Notes: generated by a model not told the origin, from the sequence alone. A stretch of 64,000 bases of DNA from Shewanella canadensis (GCF_003966225.1 NZ_RXNU01000001.1:248001-312000), one strand, 5' to 3'; positions 1-9,043 are shown, numbered from the stretch's first letter. Numbers and translations are program-made.

Positions 1-150
1 AAGCAACTCAAACGCAAAGTTAAACGTGCGAGTGCCTACGAGGCTGCCCACTTTGCCTGGTTAGCCGATGGAGTCGAGAGAGGACTTAAAGACGCTAAGG
101 TGAAGCTGTTCGCTAAGCCACTTAAGATGCCACCGGGATCGCCGATCTAG
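1..150 (+). CDS. C-terminal fragment of an unrecognised protein
   Basis: The frame is open from the first base to a TAG at 148-150, giving 49 residues that are rich in Lys and Arg and end in MPPGSPI. The 5' part lies outside the window. I cannot assign a family. The 3' part of this gene is the apparent parent of the degenerate tandem copies that follow: the stretch encoding GVERGLKDAKVKL recurs there in decayed, frameshifted form. Confidence 0.5.
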   Translation, partial: KQLKRKVKRASAYEAAHFAWLADGVERGLKDAKVKLFAKPLKMPPGSPI

Positions 151-460
151 TCACTTATCTACGGACCTATTGTAGATCTGCTTGGTTAGCCTATAGGGTT
201 TGGGGGTCGAGAGAGGACTGAAAGTCGCAAAGGTGAAGCTGATAACTATGCCAGATAAGGCCACTTAAGATGCCACCGGGATCGCCGATCTAGTCACTTA
301 TCTACGGACCTATTGTAGATCTGCTTGGTTAGCCTATAGGGTTTGGGGGTCGAGAGAGGACTGAAAGTCGCAAAGGTGAAGCTGATAACTATGCCAGATA
401 AGGCCACTTAAGATGCCACCGGGATCGCCGATCTAATCGCTATTCTACCGGACTGTTATT
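118..460. repeat. 143-bp tandem repeat derived from the 3' end of the preceding gene
   Basis: A unit beginning CCACTTAAGATGCC starts at 118, 261 and 404, so the period is exactly 143 bp. The first two units are nearly identical. The third matches for about 32 bases and then diverges. Each unit carries a shifted version of the upstream coding sequence (GTCGAGAGAGGACT, GGTGAAGCTG), so the array looks like repeated duplication of the gene's tail followed by decay. It carries no open frame of its own. Confidence 0.8.
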
Positions 461-492
461 GATCTGCAAGGTTAGCCGGTGAAATGAAAAAT

Positions 493-538
493 CCCGACCC
501 ACATCAGTGGGCCGGGAGCGCCGGGAAGCAATTTTTAT
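493..538 (+). terminator. Stem-loop, possible terminator
   Basis: CCCGACCCAC and GTGGGCCGGG pair around an ATCA loop (493-516, one mismatch). A short T run (ATTTTTATC) follows only after about 14 bases, so this is a weak intrinsic terminator candidate for the plus-strand gene and repeat array upstream. Confidence 0.4.
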
Positions 539-741
539 CAATTCATTAAGCTATCAATTCATCAAGCTTTCTTCTCAATTAATCAGGCCTCATTAACCTC
601 CTTTATACAAATTGCATCAAGTACCTGACCATTCAGCGAGAATTCAAAGCTCTGTAGGCAAGTAGGATGATTGAAGCTAATAGTTATTCTATATCGAAAG
701 CATACTGTGCAGCATAAAGGGCTTTGAAGCTCGCACTACGT

Positions 742-838
742 GAGCCCCTCAGGCTCCCCACTTCTGCTTTGCATTGACTTAAAAGGGAATAACCATTTCC
801 TCATCAATGCGCCTTGAATTGAAAAGCCTGAGGGGCTC
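742..838. repeat. Small inverted-repeat element related to the 265-bp MITE interior
   Basis: Perfect 14-bp inverted repeats (GAGCCCCTCAGGCT at 742-755, its complement at 825-838) bound a 97-bp segment. About 40 bases inside (779-820, AAAAGGGAATAACCATTTCC onward to GCCTTGAATT) resemble the interior of the 265-bp elements described below. It lies just past the 3' end of the RND pump gene. The relationship is by eye only. Confidence 0.45.
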
Positions 839-850
839 TGAATTGGTTAA

Positions 851-3800
851 TTATTTAATGCAATTGGTATTACCCTCGCGTGGATAGGGAATTCTAAATG
901 CCAGGGTGTAGGTCACGGGCAGTACGATCAGTGTCAATACCGAGGCAAAGCCTAAACCGAAGATGATGGTGATCGCCATCGAGCCGAAGAAGGCATCATT
1001 CAATAGCGGCAACATACCTAACATGGTGGTGATGGCTGCCATCAGCACGGGGCGTACGCGGCTGACCGATGAGTCGATGACCGCAAGGTAAGGCTCCTTG
1101 CCCTGACTCAGCTCAAGGTTAATCTGATCGACCAGTACGATACCGTTCTTGATAATCATACCCGTCAGACTCAACAGGCCGAGCAACGCCATAAAGCTAA
1201 ACGGGGCATCGAATAGCAGCAAGCCTGAGACCACGCCGATCAAGGATAGTGGCACGGTAAACCAGATAACCAATGGCTGTCGCACCGAGTTAAACAGCAA
1301 TACCGTGATAAGAAACATCGCCAGGTAACCCATCGGAATTGAGCTGAATACTGAGACCTGAGCCTCTCCGGCGGTTTCGAACTCGCCGCCCCATTCGAGC
1401 TCATAGCCACTTGGAAGCTCGATGGATTCAATATCGGCTCTGATTTTTCGAAATACCGAGTCGGCTGTCTCATCAGTGCCATTGATCGGGTCGGCATACA
1501 CGGCCAGCATACGTTTCCTGTCGCGACGCATGATGAGCGGGTTTTCCCATTCGGTGCTGAACTCGGAAACCACTTGAGTTGCCGGTACGAACAGATTGTT
1601 TTCTGAGCTCCAGACCTGCAGCTTCCACAGGCTGTCCGCATCTAAACGCTCTTCGGCTGGTGCTCTGGCGATGATAGGCAACAGATGGCTGTTTTCACGA
1701 TAGACACCAACCTGCTTACCACTGAAGTTAACCAGTAGAGAGTTATCGAGATCTTGCTTGCTGATCCCGGTCTCACGCGCCTGAGCCAGCGCAAGTTGCG
1801 GGCGGATCAGAGTCACCTGATTACGCCAGCTATGTCTCACGCCTACGGCTGTCGGTTCAGCCTCTAAGATCGCTTCGGCTTGAGTCGCCAGCTGGCGCAG
1901 TACTTTTGGATCTTCACCAAAGAAGCGCGCCTCTATCTTAGCCGCCGGGCTTGGGCCATTTTCCATATATTTAAAGCGATATTCCGCTTCCGGATACTTG
2001 AGACTGAGCTCCTTCTCCAGTGTTCGCATATATTGGTTGAGTGTTGTGAGATCTGTCATCTCGATCAATAGCTGACCGTAGGCGTTATAGCCCTTCTCCG
2101 GTGCGTATGAGAGTACAAATCTCTGCGCCCCTTGACCTGTCACGCTGGTGAGATTAACTAAGCCGATATCATGGACCTCTTGCTGCTGCATCAAGTCTTG
2201 TTCGATACGCCCGAGTAGGTGCTCTGTTGCCTTGATATCAGTGCCCTCAGGCATCCATACATCGACAAAGAACATTGGCGTATTCGAGGCCGGGAAGAAG
2301 ACGTTTTTTACATGTCCAAAGCCCATTACCGAGGAAACCAGAGCGGCAATAACGATAAGTATGGTGATGGCGCGAAAACGCATCGCCAAGTTTAAGCTGC
2401 TTCGATAGAGCTGAAATACCCAGCCCTTATAAGGGTCATCATTTTCTTCATCGCTGACTTCGCCATCTTTGAACATCAGGTGACAGAAAAACGGGGTCAA
2501 GGTCATGGCGGTGATCCAGCTGATAAACAGAGAGATCAGCAGCACCTGGAACAGAGATACACAGAACTCCCCCGTAGCCGTGTCGGACAGGCCGATCGGT
2601 GCAAAGGCAAGGATGGCGATGACAGTGGCGCCCAGTAGTGGCCATTGAGTCTGTGACACCACCTCCTTGGCAGTTTCCAGCCGGGACTGACCGCGTTTGA
2701 TGCCGATAAGGATCCCTTCGGTAACCACGATAGCGTTATCCACCAACATACCCAGGGCTATAATCAGCGCCCCAAGCGAGATGATCTGTAGCTCGATATT
2801 GAGCACATTCATCATGATAAAGGTGCCTAATATGGTCAGTAGCAGTACCAGTCCCATCAGCAGGCCCGCCCGTACTCCCATAAATATCAGGAGCACGCCG
2901 ATCACTATGGCAATAGATTCTGCCAGATTGACTAAGAAGCCTGAGACGGTTTGATCAACCATCTTGCTCTGGTCATAGACTTTGATAAGCTCCAGCCCGA
3001 TGGGACGCTGATTATCAAGCTCGACAAGCCTTTGGTTGATGGCTGTACCTACATCGACCACGTTTACGCCGCTTGAAAATGCAATACCAACCGATAGTGC
3101 GGACTCGCCATTGCCGTGATAGATTTCGGAAGGCGTTTCATCGCTGTCTTTATAGATCTTAGCGATATCGCCAAGGTAGATAAGCTTAGTGCTGCCTGGT
3201 GCGCTGATTAGCAAACGCTCCATCTGCTGAACCCGATTAAACTCGCCGGTAGGATGTATACGGATACGGTTATCGCCGACCCGGATACTGCCTGCATTAG
3301 ACACGACGTTTTGGCTGTTGATCAGGTTATAGATATAGTCCTGATCCAGACCTAAGGCGTTGAGCTTCTGCTGTGAAATTTCAACGACAACTTGCTCGGT
3401 AATTTTACCGGCAATATTGACCTTTTTTACCCCATCGACCAGTACCAGTTCACGTCTGAGGAAGTCGGCATAATTTTGCAGTTCACGGCTCGTGTAGCCA
3501 TCGCCAGTGATGTTGAGCAAGATGCCATAGACGTCACCGAAATCGTCGATAACAGTCGGTGTCATCGCGCCGGGGGGGAGCTCGCCCAGTTTGTCGTTGA
3601 CCTTACGGCGAAGCTCATCCCATACCTGCGGTAACTCTGTCGCATCGTAATGGTCCTCTACCTCAACCTCTATCTGAGACAGGCCGGCACTGTTCACCGA
3701 GGTGATATGTTTAACGGCATCGAGCTGTTGAATGGCATCTTCCAGAGCAAGGGTGACCTCCTCCTCTACCTGTTCGGGTGAGGCTCCGGGGTAGGCGGTG

Positions 3801-3943
3801 ACCACAAGCGCCTGCTTGAGGGTGAACTCAGGGAATTCGAGCTGACCTAGCCCAAAAAATGAGAAACTGCCCCCCACGAGCAGCAGTAGGGCAAACATCC
3901 AGCTAACAACTTTATGTTCGATTGAGTATTGAGCGAAATTCAC
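851..3943 (-). CDS. RND-family efflux pump, inner-membrane transporter subunit
   Basis: This 1030-residue protein is a proton-driven tripartite efflux pump of the AcrB/MdtB type, within the usual length of that family. It starts with a cytoplasmic tail and first membrane helix (about residues 12-32), followed by a large periplasmic porter domain. Helices TM2-TM6 follow, including ALGMLVDNAIVV at about 396-407. A second porter domain and the last five helices complete it. In TM4 only one aspartate of the classical Asp-Asp pair is present (D402, then N403), a variant seen in some RND branches. The start is GTG with AAGGA upstream. The gene lies downstream of the membrane fusion protein gene, separated by 334 bp that hold a MITE-like insertion. 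Substrate is unknown; hydrophobic drugs or detergents are likely for the family. Confidence 0.93.
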   Translation of the reverse strand: MNFAQYSIEHKVVSWMFALLLLVGGSFSFFGLGQLEFPEFTLKQALVVTAYPGASPEQVEEEVTLALEDAIQQLDAVKHITSVNSAGLSQIEVEVEDHYDATELPQVWDELRRKVNDKLGELPPGAMTPTVIDDFGDVYGILLNITGDGYTSRELQNYADFLRRELVLVDGVKKVNIAGKITEQVVVEISQQKLNALGLDQDYIYNLINSQNVVSNAGSIRVGDNRIRIHPTGEFNRVQQMERLLISAPGSTKLIYLGDIAKIYKDSDETPSEIYHGNGESALSVGIAFSSGVNVVDVGTAINQRLVELDNQRPIGLELIKVYDQSKMVDQTVSGFLVNLAESIAIVIGVLLIFMGVRAGLLMGLVLLLTILGTFIMMNVLNIELQIISLGALIIALGMLVDNAIVVTEGILIGIKRGQSRLETAKEVVSQTQWPLLGATVIAILAFAPIGLSDTATGEFCVSLFQVLLISLFISWITAMTLTPFFCHLMFKDGEVSDEENDDPYKGWVFQLYRSSLNLAMRFRAITILIVIAALVSSVMGFGHVKNVFFPASNTPMFFVDVWMPEGTDIKATEHLLGRIEQDLMQQQEVHDIGLVNLTSVTGQGAQRFVLSYAPEKGYNAYGQLLIEMTDLTTLNQYMRTLEKELSLKYPEAEYRFKYMENGPSPAAKIEARFFGEDPKVLRQLATQAEAILEAEPTAVGVRHSWRNQVTLIRPQLALAQARETGISKQDLDNSLLVNFSGKQVGVYRENSHLLPIIARAPAEERLDADSLWKLQVWSSENNLFVPATQVVSEFSTEWENPLIMRRDRKRMLAVYADPINGTDETADSVFRKIRADIESIELPSGYELEWGGEFETAGEAQVSVFSSIPMGYLAMFLITVLLFNSVRQPLVIWFTVPLSLIGVVSGLLLFDAPFSFMALLGLLSLTGMIIKNGIVLVDQINLELSQGKEPYLAVIDSSVSRVRPVLMAAITTMLGMLPLLNDAFFGSMAITIIFGLGFASVLTLIVLPVTYTLAFRIPYPREGNTNCIK

Positions 3944-3982
3944 AGGTTAAATCCTTGCAGGCGAAAGCGGTTTATTTAATTA

Positions 3983-4247
3983 ATACCAATCGGTATAAGA
4001 AAGTGGTCAACTCAGAGTTATTTTTGGCTGCATAATTCAAGGCGAAAGAGTGAGGGAATGGTGATCCCTTTTGAACTCATTCAACACAGAAGTAGGCTGC
4101 CAAAAACACTCCTGAAAGGCGAGTTTTAGCACTTGTGATACGGCGTTAACGAGCTTAAACGTAGAATAACTATGTTCCTCACTCGTTGCCTTGCTTCACA
4201 AGCGCTAAACTCTCGCTGAGTGACCACCCCTTTATACCGATTGGTAT
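3983..4247. mobile_element. 265-bp MITE-like element, copy 1, between the efflux genes
   Basis: The segment is bounded by inverted repeats ATACCAATCGGTATAA (left) and TTATACCGATTGGTAT (right). It is 265 bp long, encodes no transposase, and matches copy 2 at 7732-7996 in reverse orientation over its whole length. It fills the gap between the fusion-protein stop and the RND start of what would otherwise be a compact two-gene operon. A non-autonomous transposon is inferred; no autonomous partner is in the window. Confidence 0.75.
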
Positions 4248-4277
4248 AAGAGCAGATGGAGGCAATACCGATAGGCA

Positions 4278-5357
4278 TTACACCCCGCGTTGCCAGCGAA
4301 GTGGTTTAACGTTTTGTTCAGCCGAGAGGTATTGCACACCAGCGACAACGAATTGATCGCCTAAGGTTAAGCCTTGTAGAATCTCGATGCCATCTGTTGT
4401 GACGCGGCCTAAGGTGACGATTTGAGGCATCACCTTGCCGGTATCGGCATGATAGAGCCAGACGATATTCTTACCATCGAGATCACGCTTCATTACGGCA
4501 CTTGCTGGAACAACGGTTTTGCGAAGTTCATTATCTGATGAGAGGTCTAACGTCAGCTCCGCGCTCATACCCGGAAGTACGTTAATTTGTGTAGGTCTCG
4601 GCAGTGTATACACCACTTCATAGCTCTGGGTGCCAGGGGTCACTTGGGTGGCGTGCTCTTTCAGGCTGACCTTGTAGCTTTGATCTGGCTGAGTACTGAA
4701 ACGAACCTGAGGCTGAAATTTAGCATTCGGGTTAAATGTGATGGCTCGGCTCGCCATAGACTCAGGTACCTGAATGACCACATCGATATCATTATCTTTC
4801 TGTAAGACCAGAACAGACTGATTTGCCTGAACCATCTGGAAATTATCCATAGATATTTTAGCGATTGTGCCATCATAGGGGGCGATTAAGCGGGTGTAGC
4901 TTAATTGGTCTCGGGCATTGGCAAGGGCCGCGGTGGCAGACTTTAGCTGAGCCTTAGCAAGATCGTGTTCTGCTGGAGAGATCAACTGACGGCGCAGTAA
5001 TTCACCCTTACGCTTATAATCGGCGGTGGCAAGCTCATGATCGGCTTCGCGATTAAGCAAGGTGTTGCGGGCATCTCTGTCATCTAAGCGGGCTAAACTT
5101 GTCCCTTTTTTGACTTGCTGACCTTCGACCAGGGAAAAGTCAATGAGCTGGCCAGATACTCTAAAGCTCAAGTCAGCCTGCTTTGTGGCGGCTACTTTTG
5201 CCGGGAAGTCACGGATAGAAGCGGCATTAACATCTGTAACTTCCAACAGCTTCACCGGTCTTATCGGTTGCGGGGCAACTTCAGTAGACTCTACGCTGCA
5301 GCCAGCAAGTATTGCTGTGGTCATTAGAGTGATGAGTGTTTTTTGTAGATGCTTCAT
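4278..5357 (-). CDS. RND efflux membrane fusion protein (HlyD/AcrA family lipoprotein)
   Basis: This is the periplasmic adaptor that links the RND pump to an outer-membrane channel. The start at 5357 (MKHLQKTL) places a lipobox LAGC at Cys20, so the mature protein should be a lipoprotein. An ATG 36 bases upstream only lengthens the signal. Visible parts are the lipoyl half-motif (SGQLIDFSLVEGQQVKKG), a helical hairpin (about 90-145), the second lipoyl half (LIAPYDGTIAKI), a beta-barrel and a membrane-proximal domain ending GVQYLSAEQNVKPL. The length of 359 residues is typical. It is transcribed first, followed by the pump gene, and is divergent from the LysR gene at 5601, which is the likely regulator. 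Confidence 0.92.
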   Translation of the reverse strand: MKHLQKTLITLMTTAILAGCSVESTEVAPQPIRPVKLLEVTDVNAASIRDFPAKVAATKQADLSFRVSGQLIDFSLVEGQQVKKGTSLARLDDRDARNTLLNREADHELATADYKRKGELLRRQLISPAEHDLAKAQLKSATAALANARDQLSYTRLIAPYDGTIAKISMDNFQMVQANQSVLVLQKDNDIDVVIQVPESMASRAITFNPNAKFQPQVRFSTQPDQSYKVSLKEHATQVTPGTQSYEVVYTLPRPTQINVLPGMSAELTLDLSSDNELRKTVVPASAVMKRDLDGKNIVWLYHADTGKVMPQIVTLGRVTTDGIEILQGLTLGDQFVVAGVQYLSAEQNVKPLRWQRGV

Positions 5358-5600
5358 AGAGCGAGTTCCATATTTGCGACTAGAGTGTATCAATTACGGC
5401 TAAGATAGCAGTATCTAATATTGAATAAAATGGGAATGTATGGAATCATCAGTTCCATAAAGTGAAACTAACTATTCTTGATTGTAAAAGCTAACCATGT
5501 GCATGATCGTTCCGGGTTATCAATTTGGACCATCTGTTTGGGATAGTTGGTATAGTCTGAAGTCATAGAGTGACAGATAGTGCCACAGTGAGAGTGAGTT

Positions 5601-6548
5601 ATGAAAACTGAAGATATTTCCCTGTTTCATCGTATCGTAGAAACAGGCAGCCTGGTGGAAGCTGCAGATCTGCTGAATCTACCTAAATCGACTGTGAGTC
5701 GTCGTCTGCAGACTTTAGAAGACGATCTGAAGGTGAAATTATTCCATCGTCAGAGCCGCTCCATGACATTAACGGCTTCGGGGAGTCACTTCTACGATAA
5801 GACCCTGTCTATTCTCGGTGATCTTGAACAGACCATGGTGGAGCTCACCGATACCGAAGCCGAGATTGGTGGTCACTTGCGTATCCTGATTTTCCCGGTG
5901 CCTCAGCTACAGGATATCGTTACTGGTATCTTCGAGTTTATGGACCACAACCCCGATCTCACCGTCGAACTGATTGTCAGTACCGAACCTCAGGACATGA
6001 TCCGTAATAAGATCGATCTGGCCTTTATGGTTGAGGACGCATTTAACGAAAATGAGATGGTGGCAAGGGAGATGCTTAGCGAAGTGCTGCATTTTGTCGC
6101 CAGCCCTGAGTATCTGGCTAAGGAAGGTACGCCAGTGCTTCCTGAGGAGCTCGACAAACATAATTCAATCCTGTTTCGCTACCCTAATGGTCGGATCTTT
6201 AATGAAGTCCCGTTCGGTAACGACAGGACCATCGCGGTGAAGGGGAACTTGTGCCTCAATAGTATTGAACTCTGTTTGCAAGCGACGTTAACCGGAAGAG
6301 GAATCGCCTTCCTGCCCATAGAGCTGACTCATGAGTATGTTGAGCGGGGTGAGCTGACCATGTTGTTTGAAGATGTAGAGCCCTATATCGGCAAGTGCTA
6401 TCTGGTCTATCCCTCGAGGCGCTTTATCAGCTTAGCGAGCCAGCGGTTTATCGATCATATGATGGCAGCCCTCGAGCGTTGCAATTCCGGCAGAGGCTGC
6501 GGCAGAGAAGAGAGGCTGCGGGGGGCAATCAAGTCGTGGCATGGATAA
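5601..6548 (+). CDS. LysR-family transcriptional regulator, divergent to the efflux operon
   Basis: The N-terminal winged helix-turn-helix (about 1-60, with LVEAADLLNLPKSTVSRRL) is followed by a substrate-binding effector domain (about 90-295), 315 residues in all. The gene is divergent from the fusion-protein/RND genes with a 243-bp intergenic region, the usual arrangement for a LysR regulator of its neighbours. The C-terminal tail beyond about residue 295 is Arg/Gly-rich and probably not part of the conserved fold. Effector unknown. Confidence 0.9.
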   Translation: MKTEDISLFHRIVETGSLVEAADLLNLPKSTVSRRLQTLEDDLKVKLFHRQSRSMTLTASGSHFYDKTLSILGDLEQTMVELTDTEAEIGGHLRILIFPVPQLQDIVTGIFEFMDHNPDLTVELIVSTEPQDMIRNKIDLAFMVEDAFNENEMVAREMLSEVLHFVASPEYLAKEGTPVLPEELDKHNSILFRYPNGRIFNEVPFGNDRTIAVKGNLCLNSIELCLQATLTGRGIAFLPIELTHEYVERGELTMLFEDVEPYIGKCYLVYPSRRFISLASQRFIDHMMAALERCNSGRGCGREERLRGAIKSWHG

Positions 6549-6583
6549 ATTTATTTATGGCGGCTTACCTTCACTCCGAATAG

Positions 6584-7129
6584 TTATTTTTGCATAAAAA
6601 CGACGACTACGGCATGAACAGGCTTTAAGCTGGGGTTGCCGTATCTGTGGGGTAGGTGCCCCTTAAAGTAGGTGAGATTTCCCGCCTCTATCTCAAACAT
6701 CTCTCCCTGAACCTCTAAGGTTGCCGTCCCCTCCAGACAGAGAAAGAGCTCATGGCTGCCTTCGGGGTGGGGCACCCCTTTGGTGTTGCAGCCGGGCATC
6801 ATGATCACATCATTAATCTGCAGGTTTTGGGTGCTGATGGGACTGGTGCGGGTACTGATAAACTTGCCATCGTGTTGATGGGATACCGGCATATCCTTTC
6901 TTTCGACCTTAGTAACATGCACAGACTGTCTGCGGGTAATGAGATCGTCAACTGTGACTCCCAGTGCCTGAGCGACCTTCATCACGACGCTGATGCTGGG
7001 GTTACTATTCGCCCCCTCCATATTGGCAAGCGTCGCTCGGGGGATCCCGGCCATCTCGGCCAGCTCAATCTGAGTCAGCTTATGCTGGGCGCGCAGGCGC
7101 TTGATACCTTCGTTGATGGGATTGGCCAT
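6584..7129 (-). CDS. XRE-family regulator with C-terminal cupin domain
   Basis: Residues about 8-62 form a Cro/CI-type helix-turn-helix (LTQIELAEMAGIPRATLANME). Residues about 105-178 form a small cupin barrel with the metal-site pattern PHPEGSHELFL and a later PHRYG. This HTH_3 plus Cupin_2 layout is that of small regulators (for example of the PuuR type) that sense an amino-acid-like or metabolite ligand. At 181 residues it has normal length. It stands alone, convergent with the LysR gene, and no obvious target operon is next to it. Confidence 0.88.
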   Translation of the reverse strand: MANPINEGIKRLRAQHKLTQIELAEMAGIPRATLANMEGANSNPSISVVMKVAQALGVTVDDLITRRQSVHVTKVERKDMPVSHQHDGKFISTRTSPISTQNLQINDVIMMPGCNTKGVPHPEGSHELFLCLEGTATLEVQGEMFEIEAGNLTYFKGHLPHRYGNPSLKPVHAVVVVFMQK

Positions 7130-7365
7130 CTTGTTTCCTTATGTTCTATGTTCGAGATCCGAGGCTCTAGGTTTTAGGTGCTAGGCTCGCAACTCGCTGC
7201 TTATGACTCATAGCCAAGATATCAACATCATCTCAAGCGGAATTCTAATATTAAAACATATTTCTGATAATTTAGCATTTTAACCCTTGGAAGGCTTGTA
7301 TACATCCATATGACGATGATATTTTAGCGCCACTTCTATATATCATCATTTTTCGGAGTTATACC

Positions 7366-7533
7366 ATGAACGTAGATCAGCATTTGAAAGTAGCACAATG
7401 GCACATCGAACAGGCTCGTCTTCACGCAACAAGTGAGCACGCTTGTGGCTGTCCAGCTAACGATCACGATCAAAAAGCGATCGATGCCGTTGAAGCTAAC
7501 CTAATTCTTGAAGAGAAGACTTGCTCTCTGTAA
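7366..7533 (+). CDS. Small conserved-looking protein, 55 aa
   Basis: ATG at 7366 is preceded by CGGAG (7 bases away), and the frame ends at TAA 7531-7533. A strong intrinsic terminator follows at 7579. The product starts MNVDQHLKVAQWHIEQARLH, contains a HACGCPANDHD segment and ends KTCSL. It is probably soluble and helical, with three Cys and four His that could bind a metal. I do not recognise a named family. The good ribosome site and a dedicated terminator make it a credible single-gene unit. Confidence 0.7.
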   Translation: MNVDQHLKVAQWHIEQARLHATSEHACGCPANDHDQKAIDAVEANLILEEKTCSL

Positions 7534-7578
7534 GTTGATTCTCTCTGTCGAAGTCTATTCGGCAAGTTGAAATTTAAA

Positions 7579-7610
7579 AACGCCTGACTCTATGAGTCAG
7601 GCGTTTTTTT
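7579..7610 (+). terminator. Intrinsic terminator of the 55-aa gene
   Basis: AACGCCTGACTC pairs perfectly with GAGTCAGGCGTT around a TAT loop, followed by a run of seven T. Confidence 0.9.
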
Positions 7611-7714
7611 ATGCGTATAAGATTAAGTTAGTGAGCTAATGTGCACTTGACTGTTGAATTCGGGAGATAAAAACCGTCGAGGCTGCAACTAATACCACTT
7701 CTACGGGTCTAGAG

Positions 7715-7730
7715 TTATACCGATTGGTAT
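7715..7730. repeat. Solo MITE end adjoining copy 2
   Basis: TTATACCGATTGGTAT is identical to a terminal repeat of the 265-bp element and abuts copy 2 head to head. It is probably the remnant of a second insertion or of an imprecise excision. Confidence 0.6.
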
Positions 7731-7731
7731 A

Positions 7732-7996
7732 ATACCAATCGGTATAAAGGTGTGGTCACTCAGCGAGAGTTTAGCGCTTGTGAGACAAGACAACGAGTGA
7801 GGAACATAGTTATTCTACGTTTAAGCTCGTTAACGCCGTATCGGAAGTGCAAAAACTCGCCTTTCAGGAGTGTTTTTGGCAGCATATTGCTGTGTTGAAT
7901 GAGTTCAAAAGGGATCACCATTCCCTCACTCGTTCGCCTTGAATTATGCAGCCAAAAATAACTCTGAGTTGACCACTTTCTTATACCGATTGGTAT
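7732..7996. mobile_element. 265-bp MITE-like element, copy 2 (inverted relative to copy 1)
   Basis: It has the same ATACCAATCGGTATAA ends, the same 265-bp length and the reverse-complement interior of the element at 3983-4247, with scattered substitutions. The 79-codon minus-strand frame inside appears to be incidental. The right end lies only 30 bases before the next gene, so the element supplies that gene's upstream region. Confidence 0.75.
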
Positions 7997-8026
7997 CATG
8001 TCGCTAAATTTAATTGTAAGGTCTGA

Positions 8027-8491
8027 GTGTCAGTTGTGATTCAACGTATCGTACAAATACTTCTATTGATAACCTTAGTTGGGCAGAACTTTCTCTCTCC
8101 GGCCTTGGCGACGCATGACCTGTTACATACAATTAACACTACCGGAGAGGAAGTGCGACTTAGCCCTTCAGCTATCTCTTCAGTGAGTTCGTTCGACAGT
8201 TCAACGGCTTTAGCTCCAAGCTCTCTCGATCCAAACTCAACTTATTCAAAACCAGTTAATCCAAGCGCTTTAAGTCAAATCTTGGCAGATTTCAGCGCCT
8301 TTAAGTGCGCAGAAGCGTGCACCATGTTGGCCAGCGGTCACTGTGTTAGCCACTGTGTGTCTTTGACCGGTATATTTATCGAGCCTTCGTTAACAAAATA
8401 TCGTCCCGGCAGGAGTCCACAAAATCATGTGACGCTCTGGTCTGCTCAAACCACAGATTCCTTATCTATTAATCGTCCTCCAATCGTTTAA
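8027..8491 (+). CDS. Secreted protein of unknown function, 154 aa
   Basis: The N-terminus (VIQRIVQILLLITLVGQN, ending near SPALA) is a signal peptide. The mature part is Ser-rich and then carries a four-Cys stretch, KCAEACTMLASGHCVSHCV, at about residues 88-106. The start is GTG at 8027 or GTG at 8036; there is no ATG in frame and no clear ribosome site, because the upstream DNA is the MITE. Cys spacing C-x3-C-x7-C-x3-C suggests disulfides or a metal site. No family recognised. Confidence 0.55.
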   Translation: MSVVIQRIVQILLLITLVGQNFLSPALATHDLLHTINTTGEEVRLSPSAISSVSSFDSSTALAPSSLDPNSTYSKPVNPSALSQILADFSAFKCAEACTMLASGHCVSHCVSLTGIFIEPSLTKYRPGRSPQNHVTLWSAQTTDSLSINRPPIV

Positions 8492-8693
8492 CTTCAATCT
8501 ACATTCAGAGTTAGCTACTGTTTTTATAGAAAAAAGTAATAAGTCCAACTCTGAGTTTTAACCTGATTTTCTACCCGATTACTAAATAAGTATGTATCAA
8601 TTTGCATAAAATTTGATTCATTTGTTCACTGATGATGTAAATTACCTTAAGCTGTATGTTAATCATTTGTGGTCAAAAAGATTGGAGTTCTAT

Positions 8694-8984
8694 ATGAAGA
8701 TGTTAACCAGCGTGACCTTATCTGCCCTACTCGTATTTGCTGCAGCGCCTGTTTTTGCCGAGAAGCCCGATTTCTCAAAGACGAATGCGGCCAAGGCAAG
8801 TTATGATTTTTCTCAAAATAAACCTGCGACAGGCAATCAATTGCAACGAGCGTCTAGCCAACACGACTTTTCCAAAACTCTGGCTGCGACAAGCCAATAT
8901 GATTTTTCAAAAAATCAGCCAGCTATACATAGCGAGCCTCAACCATCTACACAGCACGACTTCTCTAAAACTGCAGCATTCTGA
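8694..8984 (+). CDS. Exported repeat protein with five DFS(K/Q) motifs, 96 aa
   Basis: ATG at 8694 follows GGAG (7-base spacing). An upstream in-frame ATG at 8613 lacks a ribosome site and would bury the signal peptide. Residues 1-22 are a signal peptide ending VFAE. The mature chain of about 74 residues contains DFSK or DFSQ five times, in frames such as QHDFSKT and QYDFSKN, separated by 11-21 polar residues. No family recognised. A strong terminator follows. The lack of Cys and the polar repeats suggest an unstructured periplasmic or surface peptide; this is an inference. Confidence 0.7.
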   Translation: MKMLTSVTLSALLVFAAAPVFAEKPDFSKTNAAKASYDFSQNKPATGNQLQRASSQHDFSKTLAATSQYDFSKNQPAIHSEPQPSTQHDFSKTAAF

Positions 8985-9043
8985 AAAGAAAGCCAATCGC
9001 TTAGTTTTTATGTAAACAGAGAGCGATAATCCTGCAAGAGATG

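Noticed and set aside
7760..7999. 79-codon minus-strand frame in the second MITE
   Set aside because: It crosses the element's inverted end and the matching frame is disrupted in copy 1; no ribosome site.
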